A DNA stretch of 64,000 bases from Plectrocnemia conspersa (GCA_009617715.1 VTFK01000087.1:620001-684000); one strand, 5' to 3'. Positions 1-11,450 are shown, counted from the stretch's first letter. The notes: generated from the letters alone by a model not told the origin. Translations and numbers: made by a program.

Positions 1-30
1 CCCCACCACTAAAACAAGTCAAAACATGAT

Positions 31-146
31 AAGCCCGAACGTCATTCGAGGAAATCACTACCAAACAAATCAAAATAAGTTTAGCCCGAGCGTCGCTCGG
101 GCTAGTCAATACACGATCAAACTCCTCGCCCGAGTCGCGCTCGGGC
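31..146. repeat. Three GC-rich palindromes spaced about 47 bp
   Basis: TAGCCCGAGCG/CGCTCGGGCTA forms an 11-bp-arm palindrome with a 1-nt loop at 82-104. GCCCGAG/CTCGGGC with a 5-nt loop lies at 128-146. A decayed copy (GCCCGAA..TTCGAGG) is at 33-52. Spacing between starts is about 47-49 bp, as in a short tandem minisatellite or a set of protein-binding sites. The array overlaps the start of the recognisable hAT coding remnant, so it may be internal to that element. Confidence 0.6.
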
Positions 147-159
147 AAAACTGTCAAGT

Positions 160-1090
160 GGTTAAGAAGGTTGCACCTGAAAGTGAATCTACGCATTATA
201 ACATTCACAGGGAAATGCTGGCAAGCCGAAAAATGTCATCGAAATTTAACAGCATATTGATTGATGTCGTTAAAGTTATTAACCACATCAAAGCACACGC
301 CTGTTTGAGCAGCTTTGTGTGAAGATGGACGCAGATCACAGATGCCGTCTCTTATACACAGAAATAAGATGGTTATCCAGAAGGAAATCGCTAACAAGAG
401 TATTTGAATTACGATACTCATTGCAAATATTTCTCTGAAAAAAGAAGTCACCGCTGGCAGCACATTTCAGTGACAAGGTATGGGTCGCAAAACTGGCTTA
501 TATGTGTGACATATTCAATCTGTCCGTTCAAGATAAAATGATAACTGTAATCAAGTTGGCAGAAAAAGGAGTTGTGGAGGCATTTTGGACATGTTTTAGA
601 CATTAGCAGGGATCTTAGATGAGACTGAGCCGCCTGAGCATTTATTCTCCCAGTTGGTGGACGATCACCTGTCTTTGCTTTTAAAAAAGTTTGAACGCTC
701 CTTCTCAACCAGAAAAGACCCATGAACTGGTAAGGAATGGATCCACGACCCATTTGTCAAGAAACAAGGCGTGTCTGTGCAAGAAGAAGATCAACTGCTG
801 AAGATTGCAAATGACGGCGGCCTTAAAACTACGTTCGAGACAGCAATTCTGCAGGTGTTCTGGATTAAAGTCATGGCAGAATATCCTGAGATTGCCACCA
901 CAGCACTTTCCGATATCCTATCTGTGTGAGGCGGGGTTTTCTGCATTGCCAGCAACCAAAACAAAATAACGGAATAAATTGGGCATATGCAACACACTTC
1001 GGGTGTCATTGTCTTCTATTACCCTCAGATGAAACCGTCTCGTTGCAAAGAAACAAGCTCAGGTGCATGCTTTAGCAGCAAACTAAAATA
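160..1090 (+). pseudogene. hAT (ZBED5-like) transposase pseudogene
   Basis: Coding remnant inside the hAT element above. An open stretch up to the stop after SSFV (about 322) contains the IHRE motif. The frame then shifts to a segment reading EQLCVKMDADHRC followed by the E-x-RWLS core and ends at a stop after LQIFL. A third segment covers LAYMCDIF to VVEAFWTCF. A fourth runs from GKEWIHDPF to the FWIKV block, with the dimerisation domain again in another frame and an internal stop after ATKTK. The catalytic RNase H-like core is only partly covered. Family identity is strong because the motifs are collinear with ZBED5-type proteins. Non-functional. Confidence 0.85.
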
Positions 1091-1175
1091 TAAAAAAATC
1101 AACGACCCCCTCAGCGGGCCGCGGTAAGATTATCAAACGTTGACCATAAAAAGGTTGGAGACCACTGCTCTAGGA

Positions 1176-1840
1176 CGTACAGTATTCCAAAAAAGTACGC
1201 ACACTGGCACAGATTAAATCGGTAGCTAAATCTCAATTCAATAGAGCTAGAATGTTGGCCGTAAAAGAACATATTGACGCTGAACTCCAAACCGTGAAAA
1301 TCGATCTTTAATCGAATGGTTTTAAAAAAAAACCTAAAGGCAACTTAAAAGAAAATTGAAAAAAATATATAGGACTTGCATGTCTTCCATACATCCGAGG
1401 GGTGACAGAAAAGATCGGAAAAACCCTAATGAAGCACGATATCAGAACTATTTTCCAATCCAAAAACAAAATTGCTTTAATGCTTCCAAACGGAAAAGAT
1501 CATTTAAAAAATGAATATAAAATCTCGTATGCAGATTGCAAAAAAAAAATACATTGAACAATCTAATAGATGCATCGCACACCAAGAAAATGAACATAAA
1601 AATGCTGAAAAAAATTCAATAGTAATTCTACTCTGACCGAACACAGTTTCATAGAAGACCAGAAAATTGCTTTTAGTAGCACAAAAACCTTAGCTAAACA
1701 CTTTTACTCGTACAAAATGCGAAGCGCTTGAAATAGAAATTAACAAAAATTTCGCTATTATTAAAAGAAATGATAGTAGCATATTATCAAAGTCATGGCT
1801 TCCAGTTTTGGACTCATTATTTAAAAAATCACATAAAATT
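1176..1840 (+). pseudogene. Penelope-like element, GIY-YIG endonuclease domain remnant
   Basis: Frame-shifted C-terminal part of a Penelope-like retroelement (reverse transcriptase joined to a GIY-YIG endonuclease). Visible blocks in order: LPYIRGVTEKIGKTLMKHDI near 1387-1445 (family: L/VPYIRGxSEKIxxxLxKxxI), NEYKISYADCKKKYIEQSNR near 1512-1570 (the GIY-YIG segment, family: xVYKIPCxDCxxxYIGQTxR, with the Gly of YIG replaced), HQENEHKNA near 1580-1605, and ALEIEINKNFAIIKRNDSS then LSKSWLPVLDSLFKK near 1722-1830. Stops and frameshifts are numerous, and the reverse transcriptase part is absent except for a trailing segment at 1200-1310. Family assignment is from motif order. Confidence 0.8.
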
Positions 1841-1939
1841 GTCACCAATCTAATTGCCACACAAACATAGACACACATGACTCATCCCGGGCAAATGGAC
1901 AATTAATTAATGTAATTAATACTGCCCCACCAAAACGTG

Positions 1940-2044
1940 TATATATGACAAGATCAAAGACTAGATATTTCGTGACCATGGCTGGAAAATCGCAGCCGAA
2001 ATATTGAAAGAAAGTACGTGAAAATCGCGATGAATCCTAGATTT

Positions 2045-2046
<2 letters not shown>
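1940..2046 (+). repeat. Penelope-like terminal motif (GTGACCATGGCT..CGCAGCC)
   Basis: GTGACCATGGCT at 1972-1983, then CGCAGCCGAAATATTGA from 1991. GGCTG (1980-1984) and CAGCC (1993-1997) can pair as a small stem directly followed by GAAA. A second copy at 42654-42690 keeps GTGACCATGGCT and CGCAGCC, and both copies are followed by a short AATC..GATT mini-palindrome. As both sit beside Penelope-like coding relics, this is probably the element's terminal (pLTR) sequence. Confidence 0.6.

Positions 2047-2124
<78 letters not shown>
2047..2124. repeat. (AT)n microsatellite
   Basis: Uninterrupted AT dinucleotide run of about 78 bp, immediately after the Penelope-like terminal motif. Penelope-like elements are often found next to such simple repeats, so this may be a target-site or terminal feature rather than a coincidence. 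Confidence 0.95.
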
Positions 2125-2130
<6 letters not shown>

Positions 2131-4660
2131 ATTATTTAAAATAAAAAATTCTATTTAAAAAGGGACACATAGTTTTTGTGTCACTGCCCTTGCAGGTCAA
2201 CTATCTGTATCTCTGTACCAACTCGTCCCAAAACTACTAGAATGGCCAAATACAAATGTTAAATGTTCCGACGAATACGAATGCACATATGCGCACATTT
2301 TGCAGTCCGCATTGCCGCAAACGACATTTATCCGTTACGTAAACGTTATCGTAACGAGCGGCTCCGATACATCCGTACTTGTATTCGGTTGTATTTTATT
2401 GTATATTATTGATCTGTTGTTTATACAATACAACAGAAGTATGTGTGTAGTGTTGGTTGCACGATCCGCTGCCAATTACCCGCCGCAATAAACGAGCAAC
2501 CCTCGCGAGCAATGACTAGCGGAAAATTACAACCCCCTACCCGTCGAATAAAAAAAATATATATACCCACCCCCTCCATGGTTTTCGGGGTATTTATTAG
2601 TATTTTACGATTCAACGAAAGCGCATCAAATCCGATTGCCTATATTTGTTTCTTGCTCGTAGAATAACCGCTTTCGATGTGCACTGGCTATACTTAGTCA
2701 CGCTTTAATATTGACTGTGCACTGGTATGATACAATTTTACGCTTTGTGATTTAAGTGAGATTCTGTTTTTTATTCTAGTAAATAACAAAATACATAGTG
2801 AAGCGAGAATATATCGCGATATACAAAGTGCTATATCGCATTTATCTAGTAACCGATTTAGGTATTTACATTTATGATTTCCTTAAAAGCGAGTGCGTCT
2901 GATAAAAGGTACATTCGATACATATAAGGCTGTACGTAGAGAAGTAACATATACTTTATATGTAAGTGGGTTGGCGTCACTTTTTTCATAATGGTATTTA
3001 TCATGAATATATACCAAAGTTGGGTATGAAAATTAGAATTTTATCACTAGTAGTAAATATACAAAATTGCGAATATAAAGACGAACCATAACCTTAAGAA
3101 CTTTACTAGATCATTGTTTCAAAACTGGTTCTAAAAACGTACCTGAAAATCGCTGTAAAATTTAGAAGGCATAAAAAAAAGATTGTGAAATATATATATG
3201 TAAATATATGTATACGAAAGTTTTCATGTTTTTCCAATTTTGTGCCAAAAATATCGATATAGACAATCAAGTTTAATAAAATTTTATTATGTTTGTCATA
3301 CCATCATTTTTAAGAATAGATAGATTTGAGTTTTCTCATAAAATTATTTATTTACATTTTTTCATCAGGAATTCTGCGATTTCAATCAACTTTTTCAATA
3401 TATAAAAAAAAACTAAAGCAAAAAAAAATATTAAATATAAAAAAATGTAACGTTTTTAATTTCTAATACATTGTTTTCTAAAAAATATATCGTTAATAAA
3501 TATTTTTTTATTAAATCTTTTAAAAAGTCCACTAATATATTTAATTTTAAAATTATGTGCTAATAAATAAGTTTTTGACAAACGATGTAAATGATCCATA
3601 TGTACTTGCTGTCATACAGTGGAACAACGTTACATCATAACTTACGTTATTCCACAATTGAAAACAACTAAAATAATGACTATTTAAGTATTTAAGTTAT
3701 GAGAAATCTAAATTTATTTCAATTCGATGAATTTATCAAAATATGTTTTGAAAGCATCGCAGAAATAATCTATCCAAAAAAACATACAGATACTTTTTAT
3801 ACTTATTCCATGCACTGTTTTTTTTTTAAATTAAATATATTTTTGCTTAGAGTGGTAATCTCAGTTAGTCGAGACAGAGAGGATTATATTTAAATTTTTC
3901 TTCATCAGGTGCTTGAAAGTAACTTCTAGCGAATTATTTCTCTTCCGGCGACTCATTCTTACGCGCCCCCGTACCGGGAGCGGAGAGAGGTGTTGAGCTA
4001 ATTAATTAATAGCATTTAGCAGACAGAAGTGAATATCCCGGTAGCCAGGGGTAATAAACAAACTTGTTGTGTACCGCCTTAGTGTGAGATTAGGTGTGCT
4101 CAGGTGCCGCTGCCAAGCTCAACTGGTATCCGATATAATGAGAGCACTACACACCAAATTAACAAAGGTCCGACTTAATCTACGCCATGGTATACATTAA
4201 GTGTAGAATTTGTATATATGTATATGCTTTATATTTATACATACATAAAAAGGTAAGAAATACTTTAGTAGAGAGGTAAAAGTCATTGTTTACCAACCGA
4301 AAATTGTGGTCTCAAATTAATTTTAGCCATGACTTTTGCAGGATGGAATTAATAATAATAACACTAAAAATATAGCCTTTTTAAACAAAAAATATTAGAT
4401 AACAAGTTGATTTTAATAATTAGTGATATATGTATTTCGATTATTAATACCTGAAAGACTTGTAAATTATACAGTCATTAAATTAATAACTGTTTTATTC
4501 ATATTTATTAAAAAAAACTTTTGCAACATTTTTTTGCTGAAAATGCATATGTTTTACTAACCGATTGTTTATACATATGTAATTAAGAGTATGTATTGCG
4601 TATACATGTTTATAAAGCATATTTTAGGGGACGCGTATATTGTATGTATATGACATAAAA
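2125..4660. other. AT-rich DNA without recognisable genes
   Basis: Scattered short open frames on both strands have no recognisable motif and low-complexity composition. A short GC-richer patch at 3900-4080 contains CCCCCGTACCGGGAGCGGAG and no coding signal. Nothing else supportable is seen. Confidence 0.6.
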
Positions 4661-4870
4661 GGGTAGGTGTGTCAAAGCAATAACGGTTATCGAATACCAA
4701 TTGCAAATAATGGTGGATTGTTTTAAATCAATGGCTTTTGTATTGGCCGATCCATAAACAAGTCATTGATACCAATTAAAATCAAAAACACGACTATGAT
4801 GCAAAGCGCGACCACCCGACGGCAACACCCCTAGTATGCCCACCCCCTGTGACGTCATATGTAATTTATA
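4661..4870. promoter_or_regulatory. Candidate cis-regulatory island with CRE site
   Basis: GC/CpG-richer island in AT-rich flanks. It holds a perfect CREB/ATF palindrome TGACGTCA at 4850-4857 and several homeodomain- or SOX-like sites (CATTGAT, AACAAGTCATTGATACC, CCAATTAAA). No coding potential. Regulatory function is inferred only from composition and motif density. Confidence 0.3.
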
Positions 4871-5039
4871 TAGCTGTACTGTATTTAGCAATACAATATA
4901 TGTATAAGAAAAACGTTTAATTTATACGTTGATAAATGTAAGATCACTAACATAAGTTATGTTAAAGAGAATATTTTTTACACTTACGTAAAGACACGTG
5001 CCAAATTAAAGCGTCACACAATAATGAAGAAAAAACAAA

Positions 5040-6170
5040 TTTAATAAAACAACATGTACTTTATTAAAAATATGCCAAACTCGCAGGATGATGAATAAAA
5101 GTAAGAAACAGAATCCGAGAAGTTACAAAGTTCTCATTGTTTTTGTAAGTTGTTCAATAAATCCATTCCACCCTGGCAACAGTTAGATATTTTTCCACTT
5201 TCCGTACATCCACAACAAATCAACTACATTAAATATTTGTTCGGTTAGTTCTTCTACATCATTAACATTTTGAACTTGAATCTCTTGCTCAATCCGTGTA
5301 CGACATGATTTTCATACACTAGAAGGGGTATATGTGATAGTGCTGCTAACTCCTTTGCACTTGGTTTTGTTGTAAATTTCTTTATGCGGTCATCGGATGT
5401 AACTTCAGATTTTGAAGTTATTATTTTTATCATTCCCTTTATATGAACAGTATTATAGCCATCAAGAGTATAAATATTTTTCTGCATTATCCGCTGCATA
5501 CAGTACTAAGGCACTTGACTCTGATGGTTGATTACGAGGCTGTGGGTGATAAACAACTGAAATTTAACATTTTACAGTATCACTATATGAAGCGAAAAAA
5601 CCTAAACTTGACAAAACATCCAAAGTCTTTTTTGGATTATTTTATCTGTATTTCTTCTATGAATAAATACAGATAGGCCTATTAATAACTGCGAAGAAAA
5701 GGACCGTTTTCGCATGGAAGTCATTATAGCATGACTTATAGCTGTGTATTTCGTTTTAAAATGCCCCGTCTTTCCTTTTCTGTTCTTTATAATAACTTCT
5801 TGCAGAAAATGTAATAAAGTTTTCGGAATTTCTTCATTAATATTTTACTCGGGGCGGATAGGACTTGGTCTCAACAACAGAAGATCGAATATCTTCTAAT
5901 AATCGCCGCAGCAGCTTCCACTACGCGCAAGTGTTCTTCTTCCGAAGTGCCTTTTTTTATTTTCATACCAAGCTATGGATAAAATTTAAGCTTGAGCATC
6001 GCGAAAAGAAAAAAAAATAGGGAATGATCCAATCTTCGTTGTAATTATAATGTCAGTTAAATATTTTTTCTCTTAATTTGGAAATGATCTTCTTATCATC
6101 TGGTACATATCCGTAAGGACATCAACTCTTTCAATTTTTTCGCACAAATTTCTTGTCGAGCAATATTTCA
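5040..6170 (-). pseudogene. Relic of an unclassified insect repeat protein
   Basis: On the minus strand, frame-shifted blocks read in order: EEHLRVVEAAAAII (about 5940), KNRKGKTGHFKTKYTAISHA (about 5790-5730), MTSMRKRSF (about 5720), LDVLSSLGFFASYSD, QKNIYTLDGYNTVHIKG (about 5485-5435), PLLVYENHVVHG (about 5325-5290) and DLLWMYGKWKNI (about 5215-5185). These match, from memory, a protein family present in many copies in arthropod genomes and annotated only as uncharacterised. I know no biochemical role for it. Many frame breaks, so a dead copy of a mobile or repeated element. The longest intact open piece is 5254-5499. Confidence 0.55.
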
Positions 6171-6189
6171 TTCATAATTCCTAATAATA

Positions 6190-6700
6190 CAATAAAAAAA
6201 GTAATAAAATTATGGTTCAAACGACTTGCCGAGACCACTTTTTTTAACGATTGCTTACTTTTTCAAAGCTTATACCAAGTTAAGCAGGTAGAAATACTCG
6301 CTGGATTCTATAAACGGATGTACGCCTCCCACTCTTCGCGCTATATCTCAAAAACGGTTAAGGATACAAAACAAATATTATGACCAGACTTGTAGAAAAT
6401 TTTATGCTTTACAAGTTTTGTGATGCATCTAATGACGTGCGACGCATAAAATGCGAGATATTTGCAAAAAAACAAATTTTGCGACCTTTGACCTTTGATA
6501 TCTTGATTAGCAGACACGATATTTTATGAGACTTTTCACCCTGTTCTTAGAACATCAATACAAAAGTCTGTGCAAAATTTCAGCTTGTTATCTTTCATTC
6601 CGAGGTTTAGCCTTTATTTCGCCTTATTTGACTGGACTATTACAAGAAGATAAAGCGCAAGCCTCAAAAAAACTATTTTGCTTTTACATTTGATTTGTAA
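6190..6700. repeat. Non-coding repeat-like segment between two repeat-protein relics
   Basis: Moderately GC-balanced DNA (CTATATCTCAAAAACGGTTA near 6341, TTGTAGAAAATTTTATGC near 6389) of a kind I associate with repeated insect sequence. It lies between the relic at 5040-6170 and the one at 6740. No frame with known motifs. It could be the untranslated part of one of these elements. Confidence 0.35.
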
Positions 6701-6746
6701 ATAGCACTACCATACTGACAGTTTCTGCTTTATATTATAAAGAAAC

Positions 6747-7175
6747 ATGTATGTTTTTAATCAAGGAATCCAAAATTTACATGATGATGAAATTCATATG
6801 TATACCTGGGATGAACCAACTGCATCCAGAGGATCACAAGAAGTAGATTCTTATTGTTTAAGACATCTACAAAATGTGATACTCAAAAACATGTTTTCGC
6901 TTATAGCGATTTGTGCACTAGAGAAAATAGAAATATAAAGTTGGTCTTAATGTAGATGAAAATTTTTCAGTTTACCGATAACAATATGCATATTATTGAC
7001 CATAAAATATTAGTATCTGGACATTCTTACCAAATGATTGCGATTTTGGTGTTGTATAAATGGCTATTCAAAAAATCAATTTTATGTACATAAAACAAAT
7101 AAATACAAACATGTCTCAAAAGGGTTTTAATCAACCAACCCTTTGGAGAAGGCAATTTTGAAAAGTACCAAAAAT
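6747..7175 (+). pseudogene. Relic of a transposase-like repeat protein (GGQNRN / SGHS family)
   Basis: The open frame from 6747 reads MYTWDEPTASRGSQEVDSY. After a frameshift come AYSDLCTRENRNIKLVL (family: YSDxCGGQNRN) and, near 6990-7035, IIDHKILVSGHSY (family: HKFLVSGHSFLPxDRDFG). These three blocks occur in this order in a family of repeated insect and cnidarian proteins, annotated to my recollection as a DUF7869-like domain, with an RNase H-like look. The CGG of the first motif is degraded to CTR and at least two frameshifts are present, so it is inactive. Confidence 0.55.
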
Positions 7176-7259
7176 ATTAATTTAAATTAAATTAATAAAT
7201 AAATAATTTATGTTAAGTTAGCCCCGTGAAATTTTAGGTGGTACAGCTAGTCTGCGATG

Positions 7260-7640
7260 AATAGAAAGCGGCAAAGTTCCCAGTACTTTGTAAACATCCC
7301 CGCCGTATAATTCCAGCCCTTTTTATCTCTGCCAGTTGCGTGTCGCAATATGGTTTACAATAATTTCAACGCTTGTCCTCGGCCGCGCAATATTTATCAT
7401 TGTCTCGTGCAGTTACGTTTTATTATTGCTTTCGCAATAATCCGGCGCATTGGCAGAGAAAATTATTGTTTACATAAACAATGGAGGGTGTCGTTGGAGG
7501 ACGAGCAGATTAGCGGGGCACGTGTCTTGCGTGACGTCGGGGCCTTTGTGCGTGCGACTACGATTTTTCATAGGTCATAAATCGCACGGTCAAACACTGT
7601 GCATAACGCGGCGTTACTGTACACGTTCTACAGTGTAGGC
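7260..7640. promoter_or_regulatory. Candidate regulatory island with paired forkhead sites
   Basis: CpG-richer island. ATTGTTTA and TAAACAAT form inverted forkhead-type sites separated by 2 bp at 7465-7482. Nearby are GTGACGTCGGGG near 7530 (half CRE) and CATAAATCGCAC (Hox/Abd-B-like). The overlapping short open frames lack protein motifs. Function inferred from motif arrangement. Confidence 0.35.
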
Positions 7641-8040
7641 AGTTCTTAAAAGCGACATTATAAAATATTTAAAAAATATATTATCTTGGCAATAAATATA
7701 TCAATTAAGAATTTGCTTTTCGTAGGGTACAGAATTATTGATGATGCATCTTGGCGTTTTGTTTTTAATTTTCACATAGTCGATATTGAAAAAAAAAATT
7801 TAGACTCATATTTAAAATGTAATGTATTGTTTGATTTAATAGCTAAATAGCTTGCCTTCAAAAAAAAATAAAAAAATAAAATAATACATCAGTTGTAGTT
7901 TCACAAAAAAAAAACGACCGGCGCCATAATTGTAAGTCTCTCAGTTGTTTCCTCCTTTGGAAAGTATAACAGGGAAACGACTCGTTGGGTGTATCTTGAA
8001 AACGAAACCCATTAGTCAGTGGAGAAGCGAGTGCTAAAAA
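7641..8040. other. AT-rich DNA, no supported feature
   Basis: No coding motif, repeat or RNA signal recognised. Confidence 0.5.
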
Positions 8041-8340
8041 ACACTTTGGCACAATCGCACAATGGCCATTGTGGTGCAAGTTCGATCCGCAGGGGACACG
8101 CTGCGCTTTTGTTTATTCCCTCTTCCCTCTCTTTGCGTATGTTTATGCTTTCGTTTAATGTATTATGTCGTTATTATTAAAATGAAAACCGTGCGTCGAA
8201 CAACCCCGTGCATCAGCGGCTCTCAAATGAAGCACGCTTGTTTGAGCGCAATCAATGAACGTCAAATTCGATTTAATTGGCAACGAAACGAAAAACAAAC
8301 AAACATGCGAACAATCAAATTTTGTTTTATTCAAAATTAA
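8041..8340. promoter_or_regulatory. Candidate regulatory island with a SOX palindrome
   Basis: CACAATGGCCATTGTG at 8058-8073 is a perfect 16-bp palindrome made of two inverted SOX-like sites (ACAATGG/CCATTGT). The following 250 bp are GC-richer than the flanks and include TCAATGAACG and TTTAATTGG homeodomain-like sites. A 92-codon open frame runs through but shows no family motif. Treated as non-coding. Confidence 0.35.
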
Positions 8341-9274
8341 TGGGGAGACGTGTTGTGTTAAATATGTTTTTTATAATAAAATATTTTTCGTTTCATATAG
8401 TCCATTATTACTATTTTAAAATAATTAAAAATAAATGAGAAGGAGAAAAATCTAATTGTTAAATTTGATCTTAGATTTAGTAAAACTTGAAAAAACTGCT
8501 ATCAAAACTATTTTCTTTTACTATAGTTTAGCACTGTGATTATCACAGACTAGAGAATTATCAGTGCTTGATTCTGTCATAAAAATGTTTACGTCATATC
8601 AACATGCTTTGGAAAATAATAGTGGAGAGTTTTGAAGAAGTAAGAGATTAAAACAGTAAACGTCACACTATCCAATTTTTACACACATACATTTACGCGT
8701 GCTAGAAGTACAGTCACAAGAATAAAGTCATATACGTCGCACGAAAATACAATTGTTGTTTTTGTTTTTACCTGCGCTGCTATAACGGCATAGTTTGGAG
8801 AGTTAAGAAGAGATCGTAAACACTTTTACGCGTATGATATATTATTTAAAAAAATGATTAAAAAACATTTCAAAAATAAATAAAATATTTTTATGGAAAA
8901 TGTACATATAAATATAATTTTTTTAAAATACAATTAACCACATTTAAAAAATAAAAAATAAAAATAAAATCACGTGAGTTTTTTTTTGTTGCGTTCCAAC
9001 AATACTATCACTTTTTAATAATGTAGAAGAAGATTGAGAGTTCATTTTCAATTTTTTAAAAGTCACTATGAAAAATTGTGAGTACCGAATCAAAAAACAG
9101 TTTGCTGTTAACTGACACGTCAAAAATTCGTACTACAATAGTTTTGTGAATGCGTTGTCTTCATATACAGATGTATGCGAAGGAGAAGCGATACATGCGC
9201 GTAATATTATTCGTTGTCTCGCTTGTTATTATTGAAGCAGCAATGCAGATTTTCGTCTGTGTCACATCCGGCTA
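8341..9274. other. AT-rich DNA, no supported gene
   Basis: Low-complexity AT-rich sequence with a few CpG-containing patches (8690-8740, 9160-9250). No motif-bearing frame. Confidence 0.5.
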
Positions 9275-9400
9275 TGAAAATAAATATTTCAGCCTATTTC
9301 GCACACAATAAATACAAAATAGCACAGTGACTTATTGTCAATTTCTAAAGTATGATTATGTTAGTTTGGATAAAAGTGGAAGCTGTGACGTTTACTGACA
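9275..9400. repeat. Anonymous dispersed repeat R1, copy 1
   Basis: Shares the blocks AAATAAATATTTC-GC--ATTTCGCACA, TATGATT---TTAGTTT and AAGTGGAAGCTGTGAC with 17901-18001, and the last part with 11551-11590. Non-coding, same orientation in all three copies. Class unknown. Confidence 0.6.
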
Positions 9401-9780
9401 TAAATGATGCCCCCAACATCGATGGTCTAAATGCGAGTAAAGAAAGGCGCGATACGCATACCCTCACACATAAAAATAAATTCGCTTAAATTTAAGTAAC
9501 ATAAAAACACTCGTTAATTTAAAAAATAATGATAATTATAATAAAAATATTTATGATAATTTTCGTCGTTGAGCGACGACGATACGTGGTACGATTTATT
9601 TTTCAAGCGTTTATTTCATGCGACTTATAAAATTTGAAGTAACAAATAATTTATAAAATGTGAAGTAACTAATTTTAAATAATAAAATTGATATTTTATA
9701 TTGCTAAATTATTAATTTATACCTATAGATAGAACCTATTACTATTCTTTATTTTTTTACATCCTTATTTTCACCCTCTT

Positions 9781-10100
9781 TCTATCCTGTGTATTCACGT
9801 GTATTCCCCAACGAGCAGGCAAGTGTGCAGTTTGGCACCGTGAATGGCGCACAATTAACAACGCGATGCATTATTATTGTCGTCAATCGTCGTTAAACGA
9901 GGTCGAAAGAAGAAAAAAAGATATATACATATACTATATTTCTCGTTTGCGGCGGGCGCCCCTTGGCCGCGGGCGCATCCCGGCGCATAATTGCACACCC
10001 CTTTCATTGCGCTAACCTCGCGCGATTTAATGAACACCAAGAATCATTATCGTATTGTCAAACTTGTCGCACGGAGGTAAGCGCGGAATAATAATATTGT
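9781..10100. promoter_or_regulatory. GC-rich candidate regulatory island
   Basis: The strongest local GC peak in this part of the window (GCGGGCGCCCCTTGGCCGCG near 9951-9970), flanked by TTTAATGA and TTAATTGCACACC-like homeodomain sites. No family motif on either strand. Inferred enhancer or promoter-distal element. Confidence 0.3.
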
Positions 10101-10285
10101 ATGAATGCGCTCCGTTGATATATCTATGCGTACACTTGTAGGCGTATCTCGTCGAAAGTCATGACGGATTCCAATCACACAAACTCATACCACTTACACT
10201 TTAATTCTTATACTCTATTTTTAAATTTGCAATAGGAACACGCAGAGCATCAAGGAGTCACAAAATATCTGAACTAAGTAGAAAA

Positions 10286-10530
10286 AATATATACTATTGA
10301 AGTTAGTATGGAATTAAAATATTCTCGAGGAATTCCAGTTTTGGGTTCCGAAACGTCTTCGAGAATCATGCTGATGCCTGTAAGAGCCAGGACATCTGAA
10401 TTAGTCGACTCGCATTTGAGTGTCACCATCCAGCTCCATAATACGCTTGCATTGCACATTGATCAGTTTAATGTCAGCTACAAGGAGCTGGTCCGGTTCG
10501 TAGCATTGAATTTTATTATTTTATGTTTTT
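10286..10530 (+). pseudogene. LINE family A, 3' coding end (copy A1)
   Basis: 3' end of a Jockey/CR1-type LINE open frame. LHNTLALHIDQFNVSYKEL near 10438-10490 matches LLNTLALKIDLFNVSYEDL encoded on the minus strand near 12190-12135, and the DNA around 10325-10380 matches the reverse complement of about 12275-12320. Strongly 5'-truncated. No terminal poly(A) seen. Confidence 0.65.
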
Positions 10531-10539
10531 TTATTCTTA

Positions 10540-11050
10540 CTATATACTTTTTGTGTATTGTAATAATACTTATTTAAAACTTTGAAATAAAATTTTATAA
10601 ATAAATGAGGCGGCTGAACTAAGACAAAGTACGTGAGCGATTTATGGAATGTTTAATAGAAATTAAGGTATTTCTTGAGGATTAGATTTAGGCAGACTTA
10701 AATGATCATAAGTGGGCTAACACAATATCATTTTTAATAGATCCTCTGTTCATATGAAAGAAGTAAAAAAAAATACAAGATTTCGGCAAAAGTAATGACA
10801 ACTATACAAAATGAAAAGGAGCTTATATTTGTTACTTTACTAGTTTGGCGAAAGATTTAATTAATTTAAAAGCCTGGAATAGACAATACAAATAATTAAA
10901 TATTCAGATGTATTGGTCTACAGTACTTTGGAAATAAATGGTGTTCAATTAATGCAAATTAATGATTTGAAGATGCAACTAAAAATCTATGCGCAAAATG
11001 CGCACATGAGAACAATATCGACAAAAATGAACAAGAAATTTTAAGTTCTT
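10540..11050. other. AT-rich DNA, no supported gene
   Basis: One weak coding-like patch near 10685-10740 (HKWANTISFLIDP) without family assignment. Otherwise low complexity. Confidence 0.45.
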
Positions 11051-11450
11051 AGAACAGATTACCGGATACTTTTAGCACTGAAAAATCTAGCGATGACTTT
11101 AGTTTTGTATCAAATATATTTTTAGCCGCCGTTGTATAGAAGGAATCAATATTATCTTCATACATTAGATGCATTTCTTTATTAATCCTATGCATAATTG
11201 TAGATGCTGCAATTCGAAGAAGTGATTCAAATTGAATTTGATTTCTATGATTAGTTTTTAATTGACACCATTTTCAAAAATGTTTGTTCACATAGATAGG
11301 TTGTTAGTAATGACAGCAATCTTTGAATAGCTCTTTCATTGAATTCCAAATATTCCTCATTATCACCCATTTTGATCCGATAAACATCCAATGATTTATT
11401 CTCAAATATTTTTTTAAAGTTAAAAAACATGATAAATACATCAATCTATT
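11050..11450 (-). pseudogene. hAT transposase C-terminal (dimerisation) remnant
   Basis: Minus-strand blocks LLSLLTTYLCEQTFLKMVSIK (about 11325-11265, split by one stop), then after a frameshift NQIQFESLLRIAASTIM (about 11240-11190) and MYEDNIDSFY. These match the hAT dimerisation region (YLCEx-FS-M---K---R-R----LR-A-S-I). Different in sequence from the hAT copies at 1-1167 and 19555-21011. Ends not found. Confidence 0.6.

Larger units (their letters stand above)
1..1167 (+). mobile_element. 3' part of a ZBED5-like hAT DNA transposon (left end outside window)
   Basis: Decayed hAT-superfamily element whose 5' end is cut by the window edge. Translating with frame changes gives the usual order of a ZBED5/SCAND3-type transposase: a THYNIHREMLAS block near 190-230 (family: CxIHREaLAS), E-x-RWLSRRKSLTRVFELR near 360-415, LAYMCDIFNLS near 495-530, FWIKVMAEYPEIA near 860-900, and the hAT dimerisation signature YLCEAGFSALPATKTK near 917-965. 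The right terminus at 1153-1167 (GGTTGGAGACCACTG) has the form of a hAT terminal inverted repeat. At least four frameshifts or stops, so it cannot encode a working transposase. The target duplication cannot be checked because the left end is missing. Confidence 0.85.

Noticed and set aside
1972..2040. Hammerhead ribozyme
   Set aside because: A stem followed by GAAA is present, but the essential CTGATGA box is not in the right place. Kept only as a hypothesis.
8058..8110. tRNA-like segment (AAGTTCGATCC)
   Set aside because: No cloverleaf can be drawn and box A is absent.
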